A DNA stretch of 23,571 nucleotides, from NCBI GenBank assembly GCA_937880705.1, contig CALGRZ010000102.1:1-23571 (forward strand), written 5' to 3'. A model generated the notes under the pieces. That model worked only from the letters and a program-made list of their open reading frames with translations. It searched no databases and was not told where the DNA came from. The stretch is from an uncultured Alistipes sp. GTDB taxonomy: Bacteria; Bacteroidota; Bacteroidia; Bacteroidales; Rikenellaceae. The translations under genes were made by a program, and so were the position numbers. Shown here one piece after another: positions 17,222 to 23,571 of this stretch. The first letter of the stretch is position 1, and each line of letters starts with the position of its first letter.

Positions 17222-18193
17222 TTACAAATTTATTTGTAACATTCTCTCAAAATAGCTCTTTTCTTCCGTAAAATCTATCTCCTTCAGTTCGTCAATAGAT
17301 TGAAGCTGTCGTTGACAGAAGTTTTTGTACTCTGCGCTTTGGCTGTTGAGGGGTCGGTGTTGGGCTGCTTGCACTATGGCCATTGCCTTGGGCATCAGCC
17401 TCTTGGCTTGCTCCGAGAGGCTTGCATCGAAGAACTTTGTGGCTATGTAGTCCACGGCAACCGACGAGGGGTGTACCATATCCTCGGCATAGAATCGGTA
17501 GTCGCGCAGGTCATCCATCACAATCTCGTAGGATGGGAAGTAGACCACCTCGTTGTGCTGTCGGCATATCTTGTCAATTGCCACGCGCAGCACCGCCTTG
17601 CTTAAGGAGTTTTCCTCCATACCCTCGCCAATATGTCGCACGGGACTTAACGTGAGTATTAGTTGTGTGGTGGAGGGTATAACTCCGATGATGCTCTCCA
17701 AAAGTGCCACACACTCATCCACCGAGAGTAGTTCGCGGTTGAAGAGTCGGTGAGGTTGTTTGTGGCAGTTGGCCACAACCTCGCCCGAGGCCTTAAGACG
17801 GTATACCCACGCTGTGCCGAGGGTTATGATTATGTGGTCGGCCGAGCGTATAGCCTCACCTCCGAGCCTCAAGGCGTGCTCCATTGCCGAGGCGGCCTCT
17901 GCGGGGCTTTGGCCCGAGATCGCAGAGTGAAAGTCATAGCTTAAGTACCTTCCATCCTGATATACAAGGCTCTCCTTGTCAATTGCCATCGGAGAGAGCA
18001 TAGCCCTTATCGCGCGCTCCACCGAGGCCGGGTTGAAGAGTATGCCCGTGGGCGATGCCACAACGCGAAAACGCCTTTTGAAAAGTCGCTCTGCAATGTT
18101 GTTTGCAAAGCATGATCCGAGCGTTAGTATATTATCATCATAGCCTATGGTGCGTGACCATCTCTCTATCTCTATTTCGGTGCGAAACTTCAT
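17222..18193 (-). CDS. GSCFA domain protein (SGNH-like hydrolase)
   Basis: A 323-aa protein of the GSCFA family, named for the motif seen here at residues 26-30 (LTLGSCFANNIAERL). Other family segments are SPTGILFNPASV, ITLGTAWVY and LTLSPVRHI. A DxxH pair (Asp238, His241 in EDMVHPSSVAVDYI) resembles the catalytic Asp/His of SGNH esterases. The biological substrate is unknown; an ester or acyl target is inferred from the fold. It has no signal peptide. It is the first gene of a five-gene - strand run that continues with the PafA-like protein, SufE, SufT and DUF2851. Confidence 0.92.
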   Translation of the reverse strand: MKFRTEIEIERWSRTIGYDDNILTLGSCFANNIAERLFKRRFRVVASPTGILFNPASVERAIRAMLSPMAIDKESLVYQDGRYLSYDFHSAISGQSPAEAASAMEHALRLGGEAIRSADHIIITLGTAWVYRLKASGEVVANCHKQPHRLFNRELLSVDECVALLESIIGVIPSTTQLILTLSPVRHIGEGMEENSLSKAVLRVAIDKICRQHNEVVYFPSYEIVMDDLRDYRFYAEDMVHPSSVAVDYIATKFFDASLSEQAKRLMPKAMAIVQAAQHRPLNSQSAEYKNFCQRQLQSIDELKEIDFTEEKSYFERMLQINL

Positions 18194-18214
18194 TATGGAT
18201 ACGAGTTTATTTCA

Positions 18215-18406
18215 GATGGCAAAGATATGAAAAAGAATTGAGATAGCCTCACTTGATGCCGTGGTCTTTGCAGGGGCAGCATGTAGTGGGTCCATCGTTC
18301 CGATGGCAAAGATATGAAAAAGAATTGAGATAGCCTCACCTGATATCGTGGTCTTTGCAGGGGCAGTATGTAGTGGAACCATCGCTCCGATGGTAAAGAT
18401 GTGAAG
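18215..18406. repeat. 87-bp tandem repeat, two copies plus a partial third
   Basis: Units begin GATGGCAAAGATATGAAAA at 18215 and 18302. A third partial unit, GATGGTAAAGATGTGAAG, begins at 18389, exactly 87 bases on. Only a handful of bases differ between the two full copies. Each junction forms a small inverted repeat, CCATCG-NTC-CGATGG (18292-18306 and 18379-18393). Each full unit carries CAAAGATA, a minus-strand -7 box. The array fills most of the gap between the GSCFA gene and luxS. Confidence 0.9.
18220..18227 (-). promoter_or_regulatory. -7 box of the GSCFA operon promoter (within repeat copy 1)
   Basis: TATCTTTG on the minus strand, 27 bases before the GSCFA ATG. The same box recurs in copy 2 at 18307-18314. 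No clear -33 element is present. Confidence 0.55.
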
Positions 18407-18434
18407 TATAGGTATGATATTGAAATAAAATTTG

Positions 18435-18442
18435 TATATTTG
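18435..18442 (+). promoter_or_regulatory. -7 box of the luxS promoter
   Basis: TATATTTG matches TAnnTTTG, 25 bases before the luxS ATG. The -33 element is not clear. Confidence 0.6.
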
Positions 18443-18466
18443 CTCGTTAATTAAACGATAAAGCGT

Positions 18467-18979
18467 ATGAAGAAAAATATTGTTTCATCATTTGATGTGG
18501 ATCATCGCACGCTGGATGCAGGTCTCTATCTGCGTTCGGTTTATACCATCAACGACGACTATTCGGTGCGTTCGTGGGATCTTCGCTTCCGTGCACCTAT
18601 GGCTCATGCCCCTCTGGGCTCGGGCGAGGTACATACCATCGAGCACCTTATGGCCTACTACCTGCGTCTGGACGAGAAGATCGGTAAGTCTATCGTGTCG
18701 TTCTGCCCGATGGGTTGTAAGACGGGCTTCTACCTCTCTACGATGCAGGATGTCGAGGCCGAAGATGTGCGCCTGGCTCTTGCCAGAGTCTACAAGGAGG
18801 CCTTCCCCTTGAAGTCGGCTTCGGATGTGGTGGGACTTAACGAGATACAGTGTGGCAACCCCGGTCTCTATGCCATCGACAGCACCAATGCCGCCATGGC
18901 CGAGTATATGCGTACACTCTTCACAGCTACCGAGGCCGAGGAGCTTGGTATAGGTGATGTCTATAAAAGGTGGTGGTAG
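18467..18979 (+). CDS. luxS: S-ribosylhomocysteine lyase LuxS
   Basis: A 170-aa cytoplasmic enzyme that splits S-ribosylhomocysteine into homocysteine and DPD, the precursor of autoinducer-2. Metal ligands are His56 and His60 in HTIEH and Cys129 in NEIQCGN. Glu59 and Cys84 (PMGCKTGFYL) are the catalytic residues, so the protein looks fully active. The length is slightly above the usual 155-165. The nucleosidase gene that makes its substrate starts 1 base after its stop. Confidence 0.97.
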   Translation: MKKNIVSSFDVDHRTLDAGLYLRSVYTINDDYSVRSWDLRFRAPMAHAPLGSGEVHTIEHLMAYYLRLDEKIGKSIVSFCPMGCKTGFYLSTMQDVEAEDVRLALARVYKEAFPLKSASDVVGLNEIQCGNPGLYAIDSTNAAMAEYMRTLFTATEAEELGIGDVYKRWW

Positions 18980-18980
18980 T

Positions 18981-19571
18981 ATGCGAGTGTTGATTTGTGC
19001 CCCAACATCGCGCGAGTACCGCGCTATGCGCTATGCACTGGATCGTGCATCGGAGCTCAAGCATAAGTATGACCTTGTGGAGGTGGGTATTGGCAAGGCA
19101 CTCTCTTCGGCCGGCGTATCGCGCGCCTTGACCCTTGCTGCGGAGAGGTACGACCTCTTGGCCGTTGTGGGCTTTGCTGCTTCGGCACTGGGCCGTAAGC
19201 AGGGCGACATCGTCATGCCGTCGCGTGCCATACATCACGATGCCATCATCCCCGAGGGCTTCTGTCCCGAGATTACCGATCCTCGCTCGTTGCGTGGTAT
19301 GGACCCCGAGACGGTATTTACCGGTGACTCGTTCGTAAATGCCGACATCATTCGTGAGGTTAAGTCGCGCTTTGGTGTCGAGTGCGCGCTGTTCGATATG
19401 GAGATCGCCGCGATCTGTCAGGTTGCGGAGCTCTATGACAACATCCCCGTTGTGGCTGTTAAGTATGTGTCGGATGTCCCCGAGGAGGGCCAGTCGGAGC
19501 ACTCATACGATGAGTTTGCCGATGCTCATTCCGATTTTACGCCTCTGTTACAGCGTATCGAGCAACTCTAA
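18981..19571 (+). CDS. mtnN: 5'-methylthioadenosine/S-adenosylhomocysteine nucleosidase
   Basis: A 196-aa nucleoside-phosphorylase-fold enzyme that removes adenine from S-adenosylhomocysteine and methylthioadenosine, supplying LuxS. Residues expected in this family are Glu12, the glycine-containing VVGFAASALGRKQGDIVMPS segment (62-81), Met140/Glu141 in DMEIAAICQ, and the catalytic Asp165 in KYVSDV. It is shorter and more divergent than E. coli Pfs (about 230 aa). The start is ATG 18981, directly after the luxS stop; a longer reading from 18954 would overlap luxS and is not needed. The pairing with luxS supports the SAH-directed function over futalosine hydrolase. Confidence 0.88.
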   Translation: MRVLICAPTSREYRAMRYALDRASELKHKYDLVEVGIGKALSSAGVSRALTLAAERYDLLAVVGFAASALGRKQGDIVMPSRAIHHDAIIPEGFCPEITDPRSLRGMDPETVFTGDSFVNADIIREVKSRFGVECALFDMEIAAICQVAELYDNIPVVAVKYVSDVPEEGQSEHSYDEFADAHSDFTPLLQRIEQL

Positions 19572-19589
19572 TAACAGACTCTTTTATAC

Positions 19590-19629
19590 AACAATGGCTG
19601 ACTAAATTGCTTTAGTCAGCCATTGTTTT
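19590..19629. terminator. Terminator after the luxS-nucleosidase pair
   Basis: AACAATGGCTGACTAAA and its perfect complement flank the loop TTGC (17-bp stem), followed by TT on the + strand. It lies between convergent genes and may also stop transcription from the TPR gene. Confidence 0.88.
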
Positions 19630-19647
19630 ATGCTACTTGCGTAGTCT

Positions 19648-21009
19648 CTATCGCATGTTAACGTAGAGCTCGTGGTACTTGTTGTACTTGTCCATCATGC
19701 CCTCCATGTCGCGCAGACGGAAGCAGAGCATGTTCAAGAACTCAACAGTCACGGTGTCCTGGGGGTTGATCTCGAAGGCCTTCTCCAACCAGGGAATAGC
19801 CTCTGCATATACCATGTTGATCTTGGCGTTCTCCTCCTCGTAGAGCTGATAGCTCATGTTGGGGGTAGCGTTCAGTGTCTCGATCTGTGCGTTAGCCTTC
19901 TCGATGATGAAGTAGCCAACATAGAAGTTGGGCTCGTACTCGTTGGGACGCAGCTCAACGCACTTCTCGAACGACTTGATGCACTCGTCGTAGTTCTTCA
20001 TGGCGTTGTATACGCGGCCACGGCCAAACCACAGGTCGTAGTTGTCGGGGTTATCCTTGAGCGAGTTCTCGATCATCTGGGTAAGCTCGGCGGGATCACC
20101 TACACCCTCCTCGGCAGTGTAGAACTGCATCAGACCATCCAGAATGGTGTTGTTCTTGGGGAAGAGCTTGATACCGGTGAGCAGTGACTCCTTGGCCTTC
20201 TGCAGATATACCTCACGGTCGAGCTCCTTCTGGCCATAGTAGCAGTGGAACAGGTAGTAGTAGATGTTGCCATCGGGGTCGTTGAACTTATCCTGAAGAG
20301 CCTCGGTGAAGAGCTTCTCGCCCTTTGCAAAGGCAGCCGTAGCAGCCTCACCCTGCTGTGTAGAGGCGTACATGGTCATCTGGATACCTGCGTTGTAGAG
20401 GTTGTTCACATCGGCAGTTGCGCTGGGGGCGATCTTCTGTGCGCGGTAAGCCAACTCGAAGGCCTCGGCAGAGGCAACGCTCTCACCCAGGTTGAAGAGT
20501 GACTCGGCCTGCTCAACAAGGCTATTAGCCAGGTTCATAGCACCTGCAACCACCTTTGCCTCGGCCTTGGGATCGAGCTCCAGAGCCTTCTTGTAAGACT
20601 CGTAAGCTACCTCGGCGAGGTTGTCGGCGATAGACTTCTTCTGCTTCCAACCCTCGATCATACCAGTCTGGGGGTTGAGATAGGCATCAAACCACTCATA
20701 CTCGTATACAACTACGGGCATGCCGGCGAACTCACCCTCAACAGCGTTCATGGGGCGACCTACGTTCATGGCGAGAACAGCCTCGGGAATACCACGGCCC
20801 AGCTCCTTGGTGGGCAGTGCGTAGGCGTCGGCATAAGCCTTACCACGAGCAAGCCAAGTGGCAGCTTTGATACCCTTCTTGGCATCCTCACATGCAGCAT
20901 CGGCCTTGGCAAGCTTCGCCTGCTCCGAGCTAACATTGATCTTCTGTGCATTTACTGCGGGCACGGCGAGCATCAGCATCGCTACGGCCATCAATACGAT
21001 CTTTTTCAT
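19648..21009 (-). CDS. Exported tetratricopeptide-repeat protein
   Basis: A 453-aa protein with a cleavable signal peptide (residues 1-22, ending VNAQ) and TPR-like helical repeats through most of its length. The clearest are YESYKKALELDPKAEAK, NYDLWFGRGRVYNAMKNYDECIKSFEKCVELRPNEYEP and AIPWLEKAFEINPQDT. It has no membrane anchor, so it is predicted to be periplasmic or loosely outer-membrane-bound, acting as a protein-interaction scaffold. A TPR gene directly downstream of gyrA is a familiar arrangement in Bacteroidales. The 69-base gap shows no -7 box, which suggests cotranscription with gyrA. The partner is unknown. Confidence 0.88.
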   Translation of the reverse strand: MKKIVLMAVAMLMLAVPAVNAQKINVSSEQAKLAKADAACEDAKKGIKAATWLARGKAYADAYALPTKELGRGIPEAVLAMNVGRPMNAVEGEFAGMPVVVYEYEWFDAYLNPQTGMIEGWKQKKSIADNLAEVAYESYKKALELDPKAEAKVVAGAMNLANSLVEQAESLFNLGESVASAEAFELAYRAQKIAPSATADVNNLYNAGIQMTMYASTQQGEAATAAFAKGEKLFTEALQDKFNDPDGNIYYYLFHCYYGQKELDREVYLQKAKESLLTGIKLFPKNNTILDGLMQFYTAEEGVGDPAELTQMIENSLKDNPDNYDLWFGRGRVYNAMKNYDECIKSFEKCVELRPNEYEPNFYVGYFIIEKANAQIETLNATPNMSYQLYEEENAKINMVYAEAIPWLEKAFEINPQDTVTVEFLNMLCFRLRDMEGMMDKYNKYHELYVNMR

Positions 21010-21078
21010 TTTAAGTGTGTATTAGATAATTATTGTTTTCTCTGTGTTTGAGGGTAACCTCTATCTATTAATATAACG

Positions 21079-23571
21079 CTACGCCTCGCTGTTTTCGTTT
21101 GTCGGAGTGTTGGAATTTTCGGTATTCACCTCCTGGGCTGTGCCCTCCAGTGCCTCAAACTCCTCCTCATCGGTCTTGGGTACTGCCGTCACCGAGGCTA
21201 TGGCATCACCCTCGCGCAGGTTGATAACCCTCACACCCTGCGTTGCACGGCCCGATACGCTGATCTGGCTTACAAGCGTGCGGATGGTCAGGCCCGAGCG
21301 GTTGATGATCATCAGGTCGTTATCATCCGTAACAGCCTGGATAGATACCAGCTGTCCTGTCTTCTCGGTGATGTTGATGGTCTTGACACCCTTACCGCCA
21401 CGGTTGGTTATGCGGTACTCGTCGAGGTCGGTACGCTTGCCGTAGCCATTCTCGCTTAGTACCAATACATCCTGCTTCGAGTCGGGCTCGATGCAGATCA
21501 TGCCTACCACCTCGTTGTCGTCATCTACCGAGATGGCTCTCACGCCCGAGCTTACACGACCCATGGGACGTACCGTAGACTCGTTGAAGCGGATGGCCTT
21601 ACCCTCGCGCGAGGCTATCATAATCTCGGCATTGCCGCTTGTGAGCTTCACCTCGAGCAGCTGGTCGCCCTCACGGATGACGATGGCGTTAACACCATTG
21701 GCTCTGGGGTGCGAGTAGGCCTCCAGCGTGGTCTTCTTGATGATACCGCGCTTGGTACACATCACTATGTAGTTGTTCTCGACGAACTCCTTGTCCGACA
21801 GGTTCTTCACGTTGATGTATGCGCGAACCTTGTCGCCGGCATCTATCTGGATGACGTTCTGTATTGCGCGACCCTTCGATGAGCGTGTGCCCTCGGGGAT
21901 CTGGTATACCTTGAGCCAGTAGCAACGACCATTCTCCGTGAAGAACATCATCGTGTTGTGCATCGAGGCGACGTAGATATGCTCGATGAAGTCCTCATCG
22001 CGCGTAGCACTGCCCTTGGCACCTACGCCACCACGGTTCTGGGTGCGGTACTCGGCCAGCGGGGTACGCTTGATGTAGCCCATGTGCGAGATGGTGATAA
22101 CCATGTCGTCATCGGCGTAGAAGTCCTCGGGGTTGAACTCCTCCGAAGAGTATACAATCTCCGAGCGACGCTCATCACCATACTTCTCCTTAATCTCCAG
22201 CAACTCGTCCTTGATGATCTGCATCTGCATATCGACATTCTGCAGCACATCGTTCAGGTACTTGATCGTGCGCTCCAACTCGTCGTGCTCGGCCATCAGC
22301 TGGTCACGCTGCAGGCCTGTGAGCTGGCGCAGACGCATCTCCATGATGGCTGCCGACTGCAACTCCGAGAGCTGGAAACGCTCCTGCAGGCGGCTCTTGG
22401 CCTCCTCGCCGGTCTTTGACGAGCGGATGATGTGTACCACCTCGTCGATGTTGTCCTGGGCGATGAGCAAGCCATTGACAATATGAATACGCTCCTCGGC
22501 CTTCTGCAGGTCGAAGCGTGAGCGACGTACCACAACATCGTGACGGTGGTCTACGAAGTGGCGTACAAGATCCTTGAGGTTGAGCAGCTGGGGACGGCCG
22601 TTCACCAGGGCGATGTTGTTCACAGCAAACGACGACTGCAACGGAGTGTTCTTGAAGAGTGTGTTGAGCACTACGCTGGCCACAGCATCCTGCTTGAGGA
22701 TGATGACGATGCGCATACCCTGACGGTCCGACTCGTCGTTGATGTACGAGATGCCTTCGATCTTCTTCTCGTTGATCAGGTCGGCAATCTTCTTGATCAT
22801 CTCGGCCTTGTTGACCATGTAGGGTATCTCCGAGATCACGATGCACTCGCGACCCGATGCTGTGTGCTCAATCTCGGTCTTGGCGCGCATCACTACGCGA
22901 CCACGGCCGGTGAGCAGAGCCTCCTTGACACCCTCATAACCGTAGATGATACCACCTGTGGGGAAGTCGGGACCCTTAACATAGTTGAGCAGCTCCTCGC
23001 ACTCGCAGTCGGGGTTGTCGATATAGGCACAGCATGCATCTACGACCTCCGAGAGGTTGTGGGGTGCCATGTTGGTTGCCATACCTACCGCAATACCGCT
23101 TGCGCCGTTTACCAGCAGCAAGGGTATCTTTGTGGGTAGCACCGTGGGCTCCTTGATTGTATCATCAAAGTTCAGAGTCCAGTCGATGGTCTCCTTATCG
23201 ATGTCGGCCATCACCTCGTCGGTAATCTTCTGCATGCGGGCCTCGGTGTAACGCATTGCTGCGGGCGAGTCACCGTCCATAGAGCCGAAGTTACCCTGAC
23301 CCTCAACCAGCGGATAGCGCATAGACCAATCCTGGGCCATACGCACCATAGCCTCGTACACCGAGCTATCGCCGTGGGGGTGGAACTTACCGAGTACGTC
23401 ACCGACGATACGCGCACTCTTACGGGTGGGCTTGTCGGAGTAGAGGTTCAGCTCGGCTGACATATCATACAATATTCGACGGTGCACGGGCTTCAGACCA
23501 TCGCGCACATCGGGCAGGGCTCGCGACACAATCACCGACATCGAGTAGTCGATGTATGCCGACTTCATCTG
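21079..23571 (-). CDS. gyrA: DNA gyrase subunit A (N-terminus beyond window edge)
   Basis: The A subunit of DNA gyrase, which breaks and rejoins DNA to introduce negative supercoils. The reading frame is open at the right edge. The first visible Met ([13 protein letters not shown]) is internal, because GyrA proteins normally have about 15-25 residues before it. Counting from that Met, the active-site tyrosine is Tyr107 (AAMRYTEA). In the quinolone-resistance region, [11 protein letters not shown] keeps the Ser equivalent to E. coli Ser83 and has Glu at the Asp87 position. The beta-pinwheel C-terminal domain has repeated [12 protein letters not shown] and [16 protein letters not shown] blades, the latter at the GyrA-box position, and an acidic/Asn-rich tail. 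The upstream part is outside the window. Confidence 0.97.
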   Translation of the reverse strand, partial: QMKSAYIDYSMSVIVSRALPDVRDGLKPVHRRILYDMSAELNLYSDKPTRKSARIVGDVLGKFHPHGDSSVYEAMVRMAQDWSMRYPLVEGQGNFGSMDGDSPAAMRYTEARMQKITDEVMADIDKETIDWTLNFDDTIKEPTVLPTKIPLLLVNGASGIAVGMATNMAPHNLSEVVDACCAYIDNPDCECEELLNYVKGPDFPTGGIIYGYEGVKEALLTGRGRVVMRAKTEIEHTASGRECIVISEIPYMVNKAEMIKKIADLINEKKIEGISYINDESDRQGMRIVIILKQDAVASVVLNTLFKNTPLQSSFAVNNIALVNGRPQLLNLKDLVRHFVDHRHDVVVRRSRFDLQKAEERIHIVNGLLIAQDNIDEVVHIIRSSKTGEEAKSRLQERFQLSELQSAAIMEMRLRQLTGLQRDQLMAEHDELERTIKYLNDVLQNVDMQMQIIKDELLEIKEKYGDERRSEIVYSSEEFNPEDFYADDDMVITISHMGYIKRTPLAEYRTQNRGGVGAKGSATRDEDFIEHIYVASMHNTMMFFTENGRCYWLKVYQIPEGTRSSKGRAIQNVIQIDAGDKVRAYINVKNLSDKEFVENNYIVMCTKRGIIKKTTLEAYSHPRANGVNAIVIREGDQLLEVKLTSGNAEIMIASREGKAIRFNESTVRPMGRVSSGVRAISVDDDNEVVGMICIEPDSKQDVLVLSENGYGKRTDLDEYRITNRGGKGVKTINITEKTGQLVSIQAVTDDNDLMIINRSGLTIRTLVSQISVSGRATQGVRVINLREGDAIASVTAVPKTDEEEFEALEGTAQEVNTENSNTPTNENSEA

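Noticed and set aside
18215..18406. CRISPR array
   Set aside because: The 87-bp units are directly abutting with no variable spacers, and there are no cas genes.
23554..23571. The Met near 23568 as the true GyrA start
   Set aside because: GyrA proteins have additional residues before [13 protein letters not shown], and the frame is open to the edge.

Overview
The window looks like ordinary chromosome from a member of the Bacteroidetes with fairly high G+C, most likely Bacteroidales close to Alistipes/Rikenellaceae. This placement is an inference. It rests on repeated TAnnTTTG promoter -7 boxes, Bacteroidetes-type family members (SPFH+Arc pair, GSCFA, DUF2851, DUF4878, a large insert-bearing SecA, gyrA next to a TPR gene), many lipoboxes and GAG/GTC-rich codon use. 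No phage, transposase, CRISPR array, rRNA or tRNA gene was seen.

Layout from left to right. Positions 1-758 (-) hold the N-terminal four fifths of an SDR-type L-threonine dehydrogenase. A divergent promoter region follows. Next is a tight + strand run at 967-4836: a YqaA/DedA-like membrane protein, an exported C1B cysteine peptidase, a CYTH protein, a DUF362 lipoprotein and an unknown protein. Positions 4837-5064 carry two 10-bp-period repeat arrays in opposite orientation and a strong terminator. A - strand operon at 7504-5070 encodes a 43-aa Trp-rich peptide, an SPFH/Band-7 membrane protein, an Arc-like ribbon-helix-helix protein and three small membrane proteins. Positions 7768-8816 (+) hold a YiiX-type lipoprotein hydrolase and a DUF4878 lipoprotein, closed by a terminator. 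Then comes a lipoprotein esterase (+), facing dCMP deaminase and secA (-).

Positions 18193-13842 (-) form a compact five-gene run: GSCFA protein, PafA-like phosphatase homologue, SufE, SufT/DUF59 and a short DUF2851 protein. An 87-bp tandem repeat lies upstream of it. luxS and an MTA/SAH nucleosidase follow on +, one base apart, and together form the S-adenosylhomocysteine recycling/AI-2 route. The right end carries a TPR protein and gyrA (-), with gyrA running off the edge.

Most of the content is housekeeping. The points most worth a second look are: the PafA-like protein, which has lost most catalytic and zinc-binding residues; the SPFH-Arc-small membrane protein operon with its unlisted 43-aa leader gene and candidate operators; the DUF2851 protein lacking its usual N-terminal domain; and the two unusual intergenic repeat structures.
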